From Lobulomyces angularis (Eukaryota > Chytridiomycota > Chytridiomycetes > Lobulomycetales > Lobulomycetaceae), in contig JADHYX010000116.1 of assembly GCA_027604685.1 (NCBI GenBank), positions 1-30,551 of the forward strand: DNA of 30,551 bases, read 5' to 3'. Position numbers and translations under genes: made by a program. The notes under the pieces were generated by a model. It ran no database searches and was not told the DNA's origin. It saw nothing but the letters and a program-made list of their open reading frames with translations. Of this stretch, positions 1-11,920 are shown piece after piece. The first letter of the stretch is position 1, and every line of letters begins with the position of its first letter.

Positions 1-426
1 TTTATTGTTTTTTTTTTTATTTTTATTTAAATAACATAGTATGTTATGTCTAATATTTTTCAAATTTTTTTTTTTTTTTTTTAATCCTATATTTTTTTTT
101 TTATCTTTCCTCATTTTCATTACCTATATTTATTGTATATTTTGATATCTCTTTTTTTCTTGTAAAATAGTTTCAAAAGTAAAAATTCCTCAATCCTTAA
201 TTTTAACTCAATAACTGAAAAGGTAACTTGCATTGCATAAAATGAAAAATTTTAGACCAGGAGTTACAAAAAAAAATGGAAACTTTCTTTTAGCTATATT
301 AGGTTTCTTAAAAAAGAGAAAAGTTGATAATTTAATATCATTTACCTTTTTTTAGTAATTTTTTTTTTGATTTTTTTTATTTTCAACTTAAATAACACCA
401 ATTATACAACAAGAAGGAATGAAAAA
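1..426. other. AT-rich upstream region of the first gene
   Basis: Mostly homopolymeric T runs, with no supported gene. A 37-codon ORF (242-355, +, beginning MKNFRPGV and containing the hydrophobic run FLLAILGF) could be a 5' exon giving the methyltransferase at 427 an N-terminal membrane anchor. I could not find a donor/acceptor pair that keeps the frame convincingly, so it is left as a possibility. Confidence 0.4.
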
Positions 427-1544
427 ATGGATATTTCTAATTATGACAGTGATTACCTTAAATTTTATGAAAAAAGGAAATCGAATTCACCACATTTTGA
501 ACTCCCAAGTTGTGAACTTGGATTTAATTCTAGAAGTACAGTAGTTACTGCATTTACAAATCCATATAGGTATATAAAAACAATACCTTTTTCTTTAAAT
601 CTTAAGTTACTTGGATTTTTAATTTTTTTTCACTTTAAAGAGTTTATTTACATAAATATGGTGAAGATATTCATGTTAGTGAAAGTATTTTAGCGTAAAT
701 ATTTAAAAAAAAATTGTTTTTTTTTTAACAACTAAATTAAATAGAGGTTCTGCTAATGGAAACATGTTCGAGGCTTATACCAGAATTATAATGACACAAA
801 TGTTGAATGCCTTAAATATAAAGAACCCTGTCATAGTTGACATAGGAGGTATACTTTATCAATTTTAAATGTTTTTTTTTTGAAATTAAAAAATTTTAAA
901 TTTATAGCTAACATTGGGTTGCATGCACTTTACTTTGGGTCACTAGGATTTGAAGTTCACGCTTTTGAACCGTTTAAAAAGAATTCGGAATTACTTTCTT
1001 GCTCAATTTCAGCAAATAGGTTTTATAACATTAAGTTAAATAAATTTGGTCTAAGTGAATTGGAAAATGAAATGTGCATGGATGTACCACAAAAAAATAA
1101 TCATGGGCATGCAGTTGTTAGCAAGTCGAGTAAATGTGAGAATCCCCTAAAATTTAAAAGGCTGGATGATTATATTAATAGTGATATGAAGGGAATTATT
1201 CCAGATGTAATTAAAATTGACATTGAGGGACATGAGTTTAAAGGTGCATTACAATTATTATACTAAAATTTTATTATTTAAAATTTTTTTTTATAGCACT
1301 AATTACCGCTAAAGAGATTTTTAAATTAAAGAAACCGAAGCTGATATTTAGCGAATTCTACCCTGTATTTATGAGGGAGCAAAATGTTATAACTGCTGAG
1401 TATTGGCAGTATTTAAAGGATCTGGGCTATGAAGTTTTTGATTTGAGAGGAAAAAAAGTTACTCTTGAAAATATTGATCGTAACATGGATATTGTTGCTA
1501 TTGATAAAAACTATGTAGATGTTGTTTATAAAAGTTCTTTTTAA
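427..1544 (+). CDS. FkbM-family SAM-dependent methyltransferase
   Basis: Four exons: 427-569, 745-848, 908-1243, 1297-1544; 276 residues. The product looks like an FkbM-type methyltransferase, a Rossmann-fold family that usually O-methylates sugars or other small molecules. SAM-binding motif I, IVDIGANIG, lies near residues 78-86 and is split by the second intron exactly after the GG of the glycine pair. It is followed by the conserved VHAFEPF (motif II), a KRLDDY segment, and IKIDIEGHE near 184-192, the family's acidic signature. The third intron carries a clear TACTAA branch site. The ATG at 427 opens the frame that splices cleanly. The substrate cannot be read from sequence. Family call strong, specificity unknown. 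Confidence 0.85.
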
Positions 1545-1719
1545 ATATTATTAAAATATACTTTATTTAGTGGGGTGTTGATTCGCACCTAGGTTTTTTC
1601 AGTGTTTTATTAATTTTATTTTGAGACGATAAGAATACAAATCTGCTTTTAGTTATTTTATCGGTATTTAAGAAAAAGTTTTTCTACTTAAAATTAACAT
1701 GGGCAGCTACATATATCTC

Positions 1720-2055
1720 TTATTCTTGATTTTCGAGAGTTCTAAAAATAGCTGGTTCAAAACCTTGGTCTATGGGAGTTGTTGAAATACTCATTTTCCA
1801 AACATACTTCATAAGCAGCTATTTTAGAAAATCTCTCGTAACTTTTATCTTTCCACCCTCATAAAGTTTCTCTGTGACTTTCTTTAGATATAAACCTTTA
1901 CAACATTGCCATAGCCTTTGATACAAAAGCAAGTTAGCCTTTAAAATTATGGAATAAAGACTTATTTTTAAGATAATAGGAAGGAAAATTAAAAAAAAAA
2001 AAAAATCTCCAACTAATATAAATATAATTTGCAGGTTTGCATAAGAAAAACACAA
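1720..2055 (-). pseudogene. Interrupted ORF, possible gene remnant
   Basis: A minus-strand frame runs from about 2055 (no ATG at its upstream end) to a TAG at 1819-1821. It stays open in the same frame after that stop, restarting with ATG at 1812 and ending at 1720. The part around the stop reads like ordinary protein (upstream LYEGGKIKVTRDFLK; downstream STTPIDQGFEPAIFRTLENQ). The 5' part is hydrophobic and AT-driven. I recognise no family. It may be a decayed gene, a gene with an unrecognised intron over the stop, or chance. Confidence 0.2.
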
Positions 2056-2118
2056 AAAAATTTTAAAAAAATAAGGATTGAGTTGTGGCTTGGCTTGAGC
2101 GAATACAAATCATAGAAG

Positions 2119-2172
2119 AATAACGCCCTTTATACAGACTTTTTCACAAGAGTCTCTATAAAAGGTGTTATT
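2119..2172. repeat. 54-nt imperfect inverted repeat / hairpin
   Basis: Arms 2119-2134 and 2157-2172 pair over 16 positions with one mismatch and one G:U. After a C:C mismatch, an inner stem AGACT/AGTCT (2136-2140 with 2151-2155) closes a 10-nt loop. In total 20 of 22 positions can pair by Watson-Crick or one G:U. A T-rich tract follows on the + strand. It could be a small hairpin RNA, a terminator-like structure or the relic of a mobile element. Confidence 0.6.
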
Positions 2173-2814
2173 TTTCTATAATTTTTTTATTTTTTAATCT
2201 ATTTTTTTTTTTATATTATTTTAATAAAAGGGCATCCTAAGGGATTGATATTTACCTTATAAAAGGGGGGTTGGTTTATAAGATCAGTTAAACATTTGTA
2301 AAAAGTTAAAGTAGATAAAAAAAAAAATATATATAATTAAAAATCCAAACTTTTTATACACTTGTTTTCTACTTTTTTTTTTAAAATTATTTTGTCTATT
2401 TTTTCATTCCATCGTTCCTATAATCAAAAAAAAAATGATCACTAATTTTGCTCCCTAAATTGATGGACGTAATTTTTTATGAATCTTTTACAAGGAGCAC
2501 TTGAACGAAATTAAGCTCAATTGACTTGAATGATAAAGGTTTTTAACAGTTCTAGCCTAGCAGAGGTATAAAAGGTATTGTTAAAGTAGCATAAATAAAT
2601 ACTTAACCAAATTTTTTTGAAAAATTGTTAGTTTGTATTAAATTAAAATATAGCACAATATTTGTAATATGGTAATTTCAATTTTTTTCAATTACAAAAT
2701 AAATAAAAAAAAAATTTTCTTGATTCAAGTTATTGTTAGTTATAATTATACTCTATTTCTAATTGATCTATAAATATTAAATTAAAAAATTATAAAAAAG
2801 AGAAAATAAATTTA

Positions 2815-3423
2815 CTATAGTAGTTGATCACGAAAACAATTCTTGTGTAAAAAATTAGGATCTGCATAAAAATTATCATTTGTCTTGAAAGAATCTGCAT
2901 CAAAATTAGGAATAGGATAAAAACTCAAATCGCTAAGATTGCAGCTATTCATATAAAATTCAACACCTAAATTTTTAACTTGTAATTCCCAAAACCGAAA
3001 CTCCTCTGCGTTGCAGTTCAAATCGTAATTTATTTTATCCAAAAACTCCCTCTCAAATTTAGATAAAGTTCTTAAATCCAAATTTAACAGGCCACCCCAG
3101 TTGTTTTGTGTTAATCCTTTATCAAGTAGGTATTTTTGAGAAACCATTGTTGCAATACCGAATAGTTTATTTTCACTACCTAGAAGGGAGATAGAATTTT
3201 TGGATACTCTAGAAAGGTAAATTAGTGCCAAGATTAAAATTGATTTTGTTGGTAGTTTAATGCTGTTTGCTTCGATTAAGATTTTTTCGGTTTGTTGCAG
3301 AGTTCGTTGGTAAGCTATTTGAAAAGTGTTGAGGGAGGTTAAATTTGGTTTTTGTAAAACTTGAAAAACTAGAGTAGAAAAAAACGATGCTACTAGAGAA
3401 TAATTCGTTGGAATTATTTTCAT
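2815..3423 (-). CDS. Pho80/Pcl-like cyclin
   Basis: A single exon of 202 residues. It resembles fungal cyclins of the Pho80/Pcl family, which bind Pho85-type cyclin-dependent kinases in phosphate signalling, cell cycle or polarity. Features seen: helices KSILILALIYLSRVSK (about 60-75) and LFGIATMVSQKYLLDKG (about 87-103), then NNWGGLLNLDLRTLSKFE leading to EREFLDKINYDLN and EEFRFW (about 124-145). That last stretch is the hallmark E..FL..I.YDLN...EEF..W of the family. About 55 residues of Asn/Ser/Phe-rich tail follow the fold. The gene is intronless, unlike nearly all neighbours. Its start lies only 59 bp from that of the divergent PUS3 gene. Which Pho80/Pcl subclass it belongs to cannot be told. 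Confidence 0.8.
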   Translation of the reverse strand: MKIIPTNYSLVASFFSTLVFQVLQKPNLTSLNTFQIAYQRTLQQTEKILIEANSIKLPTKSILILALIYLSRVSKNSISLLGSENKLFGIATMVSQKYLLDKGLTQNNWGGLLNLDLRTLSKFEREFLDKINYDLNCNAEEFRFWELQVKNLGVEFYMNSCNLSDLSFYPIPNFDADSFKTNDNFYADPNFLHKNCFRDQLL

Positions 3424-3482
3424 TTAAAAATCTTTTAACTTTCCTTGAGTAAAATGTAATTCAAAAAAAAAAAAAAAAAATT

Positions 3483-5374
3483 ATGAACAAGAACTACTTA
3501 AATAATCTCACAAGAATTGAATTGATACAGAAAATTTCACAGCTTGAAGCTCTTATAAACAATTCACGTAATTCTAATGATAATTTAAATGAAAATGCTG
3601 GATATAGCACTACTACAGAAGTTAGCATTTCCAAAAAGTTAAAAAAAATAAAAAAAGAACCTAAACCATTTGATTTTACAAAATATAAAGCAAGACGTAT
3701 TGCTTTGAAATTTGCTTATATTGTATGTTAAATTTTAGGTGGATTTAGTTTTTTTATATTTAGGGCACAAATTACCATGGTTTGACTTCATCTATTCATG
3801 ATACAGTGGAAACTGGTATCATCACTTTATAAAAATCAATAGACTTTTTTTCTTTTATTTTCCTTATTTTTTTCAAGTTGAATCTCATTTGCTCGATGCA
3901 CTCATAAAATCCAAATTAATACCTGCAAGAGAATCTTTCGTAACTAATTGGAGTAGGTGTGGTAGAACGGATAAAGGTGTTCATTCTTTTGATCAAGTTT
4001 GTTCATTTTATATTAGAACGTGATTATACAGTCTAATTTTCTGTTATTAATATTCGATTACATAGAAATTTACCTTTGGATGACTCGCGCTTGGTTGATT
4101 GGCCCACAAAACAGGAAGATGAAAAGAAACTTGTATTTCGAGAGGATGCATTGAATCCTCGTAAACCACAAATTGAATCAATTGATTCAACTTTCATTGA
4201 ACTTCCTTATATATCGATGATAAACAGACTGTTACCAAATGATATTAGAGTAATAGCTTGGTCCCCAGTGAGGTTAAAACTATTACATTGTTTTAATTTT
4301 TTTTTTTTAAATTTTGAAATTAGCGCAAATTTTGATGCACGATTCTCTTGTGTGCATAGGAGATACAAATATTTTTTTCCAAAAAGAGATCTTAATATTG
4401 AAATAATGAATAAAGCTTGCAAGTTATTTATTGGTGAGCATGATTGGAGAAACTTCTGTAAGTTTGATGTAAGGTTGGAAAGTGTGTCTTTTAAAAGGTT
4501 TCAACTATGTTCTAAAAAATTTTTATCTTTTATATTCAAAGGGAGATAACTGAGTGTAAGGTGCATCCAGTTGGATTTGAGGATATTGAAAATTTAGAAG
4601 AAATTGATTTTAAAGCCTTTAGTAAACCCACAGATTTTTTCGTGTTTGTGGTAAAGGGAAATTCTTTTCTTTGGCATCAAGTTAGGTAACGTCAAAAAAA
4701 AATATAGTACTTATTTCAACATATATGCTTTTAGATGTATGATGGCAATTTTGTTTTTAATTGGAGAAGAAAAGGAGGACCCATCTGTAATTTCTAATTT
4801 ATTGGACATATCTCAACATCCTGAAAATTCCGGAAAACCGTTGTATCCAATGGCTTCAGAAGCTTCTTTGGTTTTAGTTGAATGTGGATTTGACAAAGAA
4901 CACTTTTTATGGAAAACTGAGGACGACATTATTCATGAACCTCAAAAAAAAAGTTATCAGTTAAATAGTGACACTCATATCAACTGCCAAGAAAAGATAT
5001 TAGAAACATTTTGGAATTTGCTTAGTGAAAGCTCAATAAAAACCAGTATCTTAAATAGCTTTGTTAGTAACTTTAACAGAAATTTAAACTTAAGTGCAAT
5101 ATTAAAGAAAAGCGAGCTGCGTGGTAAAGAATTAGCAATATTACTTTCAATTTTATAAAAAAATTCAATTAAAGGAGTGCACTTTAATAAAGGCAATTAT
5201 GTCCCTATTTTATCTCGGCAGCGCTGCGATTCGTTGGATGTTCGAAGAAAAAAGGGTGAAGATCACAAAGAAAAATTAAAATTTCAAGCTGAAACAAAGG
5301 CGAAAAAAAAGGGAAATCCGAATTTGAAACGCTGTATTAATGATACAGACAACACAATTGGTAAAATTATTTAA
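3483..5374 (+). CDS. PUS3: tRNA pseudouridine synthase, PUS3/DEG1 type
   Basis: Eight exons: 3483-3722, 3764-3815, 3878-4019, 4066-4272, 4324-4497, 4542-4685, 4735-5123, 5175-5374; 515 residues. TruA-family enzymes of this branch isomerise U38/U39 in the tRNA anticodon stem. The catalytic aspartate is D129 in RCGRTDKGV. Other family blocks follow in order: KFAYIGTNYHG, QVCSFYIRT, the ARFSC segment followed by a YKYFF stretch, FIGEHDWRNFCKFD, FLWHQVRCMMAILFLIG and LYPMASEASLVL. A leading helix and Lys-rich stretch (residues 1-75) precede the fold, and a basic tail after DSLDVRRKK ends it. The SKL..L...I start is typical of DEG1/PUS3. Several donors are weak (GTGATT, GTTAAA, GTTTCA), but the joined frame is unbroken and matches the family throughout. 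Confidence 0.93.
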
Positions 5375-5587
5375 GAAAAAGCCTCACGTACTTTTATATT
5401 TTTTCTTTTATTAGCCTAATATAACATATTTTTTTTTTTTCATTTTGTTTAGAAATACCTAAAAAGTCTAAATATTAAAAAATTGTAATTTAATAGACTA
5501 AATTTTCTAGAAATAATTTCGAAATATTTGTAGAATAATTTTTACTATCAATATTACCTGATAAAGAAAAAACTAAAATTGTCACAT

Positions 5588-7302
5588 TCATTCAATTTGT
5601 AACCGCACATCACAACCTATGGAACCCCAGGAAATACAGTAATGTTTACTTAACAAATCCCATTCTTCAACTTCGTCTAATTTTTCAATTTTGTCAAGTC
5701 TAAAAATTAAAGAAATTAGAAAAACCGGTATAGTATCGAAAATACCTTGACTTTTCTTCACTACTTACAAAATCCTTAAATAAAGTGAACATATCAATCG
5801 AATGAGACATTTCAAAATTGAAATTTCGGTATCTTTGTTGTTGGCTAATTAAATCTGGGTAAGCAAATATTCTTTAAAAAGGATTGGTTTGCGTTAGACA
5901 AATCTGATATGTCCTAATTTTTTTGTTTTGTTTTACCCGGGTATATCAATGTTTCTTGAATGCAAATTTTGCAGCATCACTTCTCCAAACTTATCACCCG
6001 GCAGAATTTGTTCAAAAGTCAAAAAAAAAACAACTGTACCATTCTTATCACATTTTTTTGATAAAATCGAATCTTTGGCATAATCTGTTTTACTAACATT
6101 TGACGCCATTAAAGTAATTTCATCAGATACCATATCTTTGGCAGCATTTATATTTGTTGCTCTTTCTATAATATCAAACCCTTTTAAATAAATGATATTC
6201 TGAAAACCAGAGTTTTCTACATTAGCTGCGATTTCCATACTTAAATCTCCGTTAGACTTCACTTCGCCAGCTTTGCTGCTGGAGCCATCTGAAAATTGGT
6301 TTGCTATTAATTCTGTCTGAGGAATAACCTCACCTTCTACATTTTCTTCAGAATAGTCATTGCTATCTGCAAATATTACTTGCTGCTCCAAAATATCTTC
6401 TTTAGAGGTGACCCATCTCAATATCTTATCCGAATATTTTGGTTCCATGTATATCAAAACACACTCAGATACGTAAATAGTAGGAATACTTTTTTGAAAA
6501 AAAATTAAACAAATAATTTTACCTTTTACAACGCAATTAATATATTTATTCTGCAAATTTTTTTTTGTTATATTTTGATAATAAGAATACCTTTTACTAA
6601 AACCCAATCTCATGAGTTTTGGTGCAACAGAGTGTGTAAAGTCCCTTAAATCACCAGAAACTAAGTTATAAACTTCGGATACAATCTCACAATTTCCTAT
6701 TTTTAGAATAACACTGTTAATAAAATTTTTTACAAAATTTGTGTTTACCAAATTTATATTTTCCTATATGCGCCGTAAGTTCTTTATTTTTCAATATTAC
6801 ACTAGCTTTTTTTATAGTAATTTCAGGGAAATCAATTTCAAAATATTTAAAAAATTCAAATCCTTCCTCCTACTTTCATTTTTTAAAATCAGTCTACAAA
6901 AAAAATTTGATTTAACCACCTTCATTTGAAAAAATCTGGTGTCACTTCCGGCACCAAAGGAAACTACTTGAATATTACATTTTTCTTTAGAATTACAGTG
7001 TTGATTATAAAACTGTCTTATCATTTTGTTTAAAATGGTGTGTCGAACGTATGTTCCTCTAAAACTTTTGCAAATTACAATTATAGACAAAAAATACCTG
7101 TTGATGACTGGAGGTCTCTTAATAGCCCTTTTCACAAATGCATTTGCATAGGGATCTTTAAAATATCCCAAGCTTGAAGCTGAACTAGAGAAAAATATAA
7201 ATTAAGGATTTTTCCAATCAAAATAAAGCTCGTTTACAATCTGCTTTGTGCGGCATCATCATTTGTTGACCTAATTGCCTCATCTTTCTTGTCATTGAAC
7301 AT
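5588..7302 (-). CDS. LCMT1: Leucine carboxyl methyltransferase (PP2A), LCMT1/PPM1
   Basis: Eight exons: 7302-7238, 7184-7098, 7058-6920, 6869-6749, 6696-6591, 6488-5937, 5871-5746, 5699-5588; 435 residues. The enzyme methylates the C-terminal leucine of the PP2A catalytic subunit. Family blocks seen: AIRSTNDDAA, SLGYFKDPYA, INRGTYVRH, the SAM motif VVSFGAGSDTRFF (about 82-94), KYFEIDFPEIT, YNLVSGDLRD, the SECVLIYMEP block (about 180-189), GDKFGEVMLQNL, and the C-terminal EKLDEVEEWDLLSKHYC. Length exceeds the usual 330 or so because of a Ser/Asn/Glu-rich insertion of about 120 residues (202-322), inside one long exon, after the SECVL block. It is convergent with PUS3 (213-bp gap) and divergent from the Yip gene (64 bp between starts). 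Confidence 0.93.
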
Positions 7303-7366
7303 TTAATAAATTTAATTTTGAACAACTAGAAAAAACCTTCAGGGTTTTACGTTCATAATTATTTCA

Positions 7367-8343
<977 letters not shown>

Positions 8344-8642
8344 AGGTAAATTTTTGTGTCATAATGCAGAAGTTGGGAATTATAATTAAATACTATTAAA
8401 AGTTTTAAAAAATTAATAATGAACACTGTGCACTTACTTATTGTAGATGAAGTTATAAAATTGCTTGATATTTTCAAGCTGAATTTGCTGTGAACACAAC
8501 GTTAAAACATTTGCTTTATGCAAATCAAATCAAAAAAATTGCCTATGTTATTGTAATTACCATATAAATGTATTAATATAACAGTAAATGCAAGTTCCTA
8601 ACAGCTAATTATATTTATATCTTCTTGCAAAAAAAAAAAATT
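8344..8642. other. Convergent 3' flank, no gene seen
   Basis: AT-rich spacer between the 3' ends of the Yip and lipase genes. Only short ORFs and poly-A near 8629-8640. Nothing else is supported. Confidence 0.5.
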
Positions 8643-11629
8643 TTATTTTCTTTTTTTCGAAACTACTTCCCAACCATTCTCTTGAAGTAAATCTCCATCA
8701 TCAAGAGATTTATCATCATAAAAATTTATATTTTTTTGATTCATTCCCTTTTTTTTCTTTTTTTTATATTTTTTTCTTGAGTCAGGTAGTGTATTGACAA
8801 CTAATTCTGGATTTAGATTAAAAATTGTTTCGTCCTTTAGATTATATTCAATTTTATCCACCTTTGATAGTTTTTTCCCGCGAACTTCATTGCTTTTACT
8901 AATTTCAATAATTTTTTTCTGGATATCATTTTTTTCATCAATTTGATTTGAATCATTTATTTCGACAGCAGCGTTTTTATTGCAGTACAGTACCTTTCTC
9001 CTACATTCTCTTAATGCCTTTTCCAGTTTTAATCTATTTTTTATCATACCTAAAAAAATTGTAAGTTAAATTACATTATATAATTAGAGTACCCAATTTT
9101 GGGAAGGTTGCAGCTTCACCTCCAAATATTAATCTATTCATTTTTTCTAATGATGGGTCTGAAAGTATTTCGCAGTAGTCTTGAAAAGTAGCTAAAAATT
9201 TAAAAAAATAAAAATGTAAGTAAATTTTATATTATCATCAATACTGTACCAGGAGGAACTATGGTTGCCGAACCAATAAAATTCTGTGTAAAAACATCCG
9301 ATAAATCTAGATGTAGCTGTTAAAAAATATATATATTTCAAAAGAAACTCTCTCACCAACACCTTGGTACCGCGGCACTAAAGATAAATCTCTTAGTAAA
9401 TACAACCACTTTTGCATATCCAATTTGAAATGTTGCGTTAAAGCTGAAGCGATAAAACCACCTCTCCAACCTTTTCCTTTTCTGTGGGCAACTGGTTCAC
9501 CAGCAGAACCCATTCTTTCATAAAAAAAAATTAAAACATGTGGATTTGTCTGCGATACTATAGTGTAGGTAATATCAAAGAGTTGATGTAGTTCTTTTTC
9601 TAAATATTACAATGCAACAGCATTATTTTTAAAATTAATGTGGATGTGATGTATATACCAGGAATGTCAGTACGTAAACTACCATCACGCCATTTTTGCC
9701 CTGAGCCTAAATATGGTACAATTTTCCCATCTTCATTTTTCATTTTTAATTCCACTGGTTCTAAAATTGCAGGTATTGCAGCAGAGGCTATTACTGCGGT
9801 GCTAATAAGGACATCTGGGAAAGATATTGATTAATATTTCCATTACCATTCAATAATAAGTATATTTTTACCGGGTGCAGTAATATAATTTAACATTTTT
9901 GAAGAGGAGTACGGTTCATCTGGTACAACTGTGATATTTAAAATTCTACCTATATATAAAATAAATAAAAAAATATTTAACCAATGTGATACTTTTAAAT
10001 ATAATAAAATGTACCAGTTTTTTTATATGCTTCCAAAAATGTCATTGGACCTTTAGTTATGTTTTTCTGCATTTTTTCAAACCATACTTCAAAATTAAAT
10101 AGCGCTCCAGTTTTGTAAAGCCTTTTTAAATTTTCAACATCCTAAGAGTTTATAAATAATAGTTAACGAAGATGTATAAATTTACAAAAAAAGATCCTTC
10201 ACAAGCGTTCAATAGCTTATAAACCTCTGGTATAAAAGCTTCTTTAATTAATTCCTGGATAAATGAGTAAATTAAGTGGAATACAATAAATAAAAATATA
10301 CTTCATCAGTTCTACAACAGATCAAAGCTCCTATCAAAGCGCCGGCGCTCGTTCCAGTAATAACCTTTGGCAGCATTTTGTTTTCAAATAAAGCTTTCAC
10401 GACACCAATATGATAATATCCTAGGGAAGCTACAGTTCATATTAATTATTATTCTGTTGAGTTAATTAATTAAATTTATGCAACATTTACCTCCGCCAGA
10501 TAAGCAAAGACAAGTCCTCCCATATAATCTAGAAGAGCTCTTAAAAAATTCGGCTTTAACAGAGATGTCCAACTTAATAAAACTTTAGTATTGCAACTTC
10601 TTATATTTAAAAATAAAAGTGTATCTGATATTAATTACTTCAGGACAGTCAGCAATGCAATGCAAGGATTGAACTACTTCATCAAAAAAGTTTTCAACAA
10701 CAATTTTAGTGCCTATAAAAGAGTTTGAGTAAAGTTTTTCGTTATCGATTCCTCCAACATTTGGTCTGCATCCAGACTTTAATATTTTGATAATCTCTAA
10801 AGTGTTTTGTAATACAGAAGACGTGCAATTTTTTCGCCTTTCTATTGAACCTAATATTCGTTAAAAGCAAATTAATAATTCCAGATAATTTTTTTTTAAT
10901 TTTAAATTTCAAAATAAAGGTAGATGAGATTTACTTTGTTCCAATCGATTCCTTTGCAATCTACGAGTGATTTTCTTTATTAAATTTTCATCATAAAAAT
11001 GAGCAGTAGGTTTATGTTTCCATTCTTCGTTACCCAAGTAAATATCCAAAAGTTTTGCATTTTTACTCCAATCTTCATAATTTTTGCTATTGTTCAAATT
11101 TTGTTTCAAAATTTTTAATTTTCCCTTCCATATAAAAGTATTCTCATAAATATTTACTGCCCATCTAACTAGAAAATATATAATTAAGTCTAGTACGATA
11201 GCTGCAACAATAACCACCTTTGTTTTTGTCATAAAATTTAGTAGTTTTATTGAAGTTTAACTCACCAATAAAGGATAACGAATTATGTACCTAAATAAAA
11301 TTTTAAAATATATAAGAGGTTTATTTTTAATAATGGAAGTTATACCAAAAGAAAGAGTGCCTTAAACCGCCGTCTCCACCAACCCCACCAATGCTAAATA
11401 TACTGAAAGGTTTTTTGCTAATTGATTCGAATAAATCAGATTCGGAAGAATCACTGTGTAATGGTTCAGTTTTAGTAATACTATGTACGTTGTTAGTTAA
11501 TTGGTCATTTAAGTAATCCAAGGAATTCAACTCGTCGTCATTGAAAATATCTTCGTCTGTTGTAGTTCCAAGAGGAAACTGATCCGAATCATTGGAGGGA
11601 TAGGAAACAGAGTTACTTTCCAATGACAT
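8643..11629 (-). CDS. Patatin-type triacylglycerol lipase (Tgl3/4/5-SDP1 family)
   Basis: Fourteen exons: 11629-11346, 11290-11266, 11217-10935, 10850-10639, 10572-10491, 10429-10302, 10254-10186, 10141-10015, 9949-9872, 9814-9659, 9599-9363, 9306-9250, 9191-9093, 9049-8643; 747 residues. Lipid-droplet enzymes of this family hydrolyse triacylglycerol. An acidic Ser/Asp-rich N-terminus precedes a membrane stretch (PLLVVIVAAIVLDLIIYFLV), then the DUF3336-like block YEDWSKNAKLLD / LGNEEWK. The patatin core has the oxyanion loop LSGGASLG, the nucleophile S323 in GTSAG, and the dyad aspartate D473 in WRDGS. Later blocks are SQTNPHV, KGWRGGFIASAL and FPKLGMIKNRLKLEKALREC. A Lys-rich tail ends it. 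A shorter alternative start is ATG at 11232, but splicing from 11629 is in frame and completes the membrane segment. Confidence 0.9.
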
Positions 11630-11920
11630 TTGACTCGTATAATACTTGGCAGCCTCTTGAATTTTTTATATTTTTTTATTTAAGCTTCCCCCCAAAATTT
11701 GTTCAACTTCTCTGCCTCATTAGGGTTTCAAGGGTTTCGCAGTCACAAATATACAAAGAAAGAATTTTTACTGTAAAAAATTTTTAACATATTTTTGCAG
11801 CAACAATGTTCATTGGAAAAAAAGTTATCTATTTTTCTATTATAACGCAGCACTTTTAGACTAAGAGTTTTTTAAAACATTTTAGAAAAACAATGTTCGG
11901 AGTTTAAAAAAAAAAATAGT
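11630..11920. promoter_or_regulatory. Divergent promoter, lipase / CABCOCO1-like
   Basis: The 291 bp between two divergent start codons must contain both promoters. A C-run (CCCCCC, near 11687-11692) and a GGGTTTCAAGGGTTTCGC direct repeat (near 11725) stand out from AT-rich DNA. No X-box-like motif (RFX site) was recognised. Confidence 0.4.

Larger units (their letters stand above)
1545..2814. other. Intergenic region, 1.3 kb, mostly non-coding
   Basis: AT-rich sequence between the methyltransferase and the cyclin. It holds an interrupted minus-strand ORF (1720-2055) and a strong hairpin (2119-2172), listed separately. The rest shows poly-T/poly-A tracts and no recognisable gene or RNA. Confidence 0.5.

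Noticed and set aside
11327..11629. Separate 100-residue gene upstream of the lipase
   Set aside because: It splices in frame through a micro-exon into the lipase and completes its membrane segment, so it was merged.
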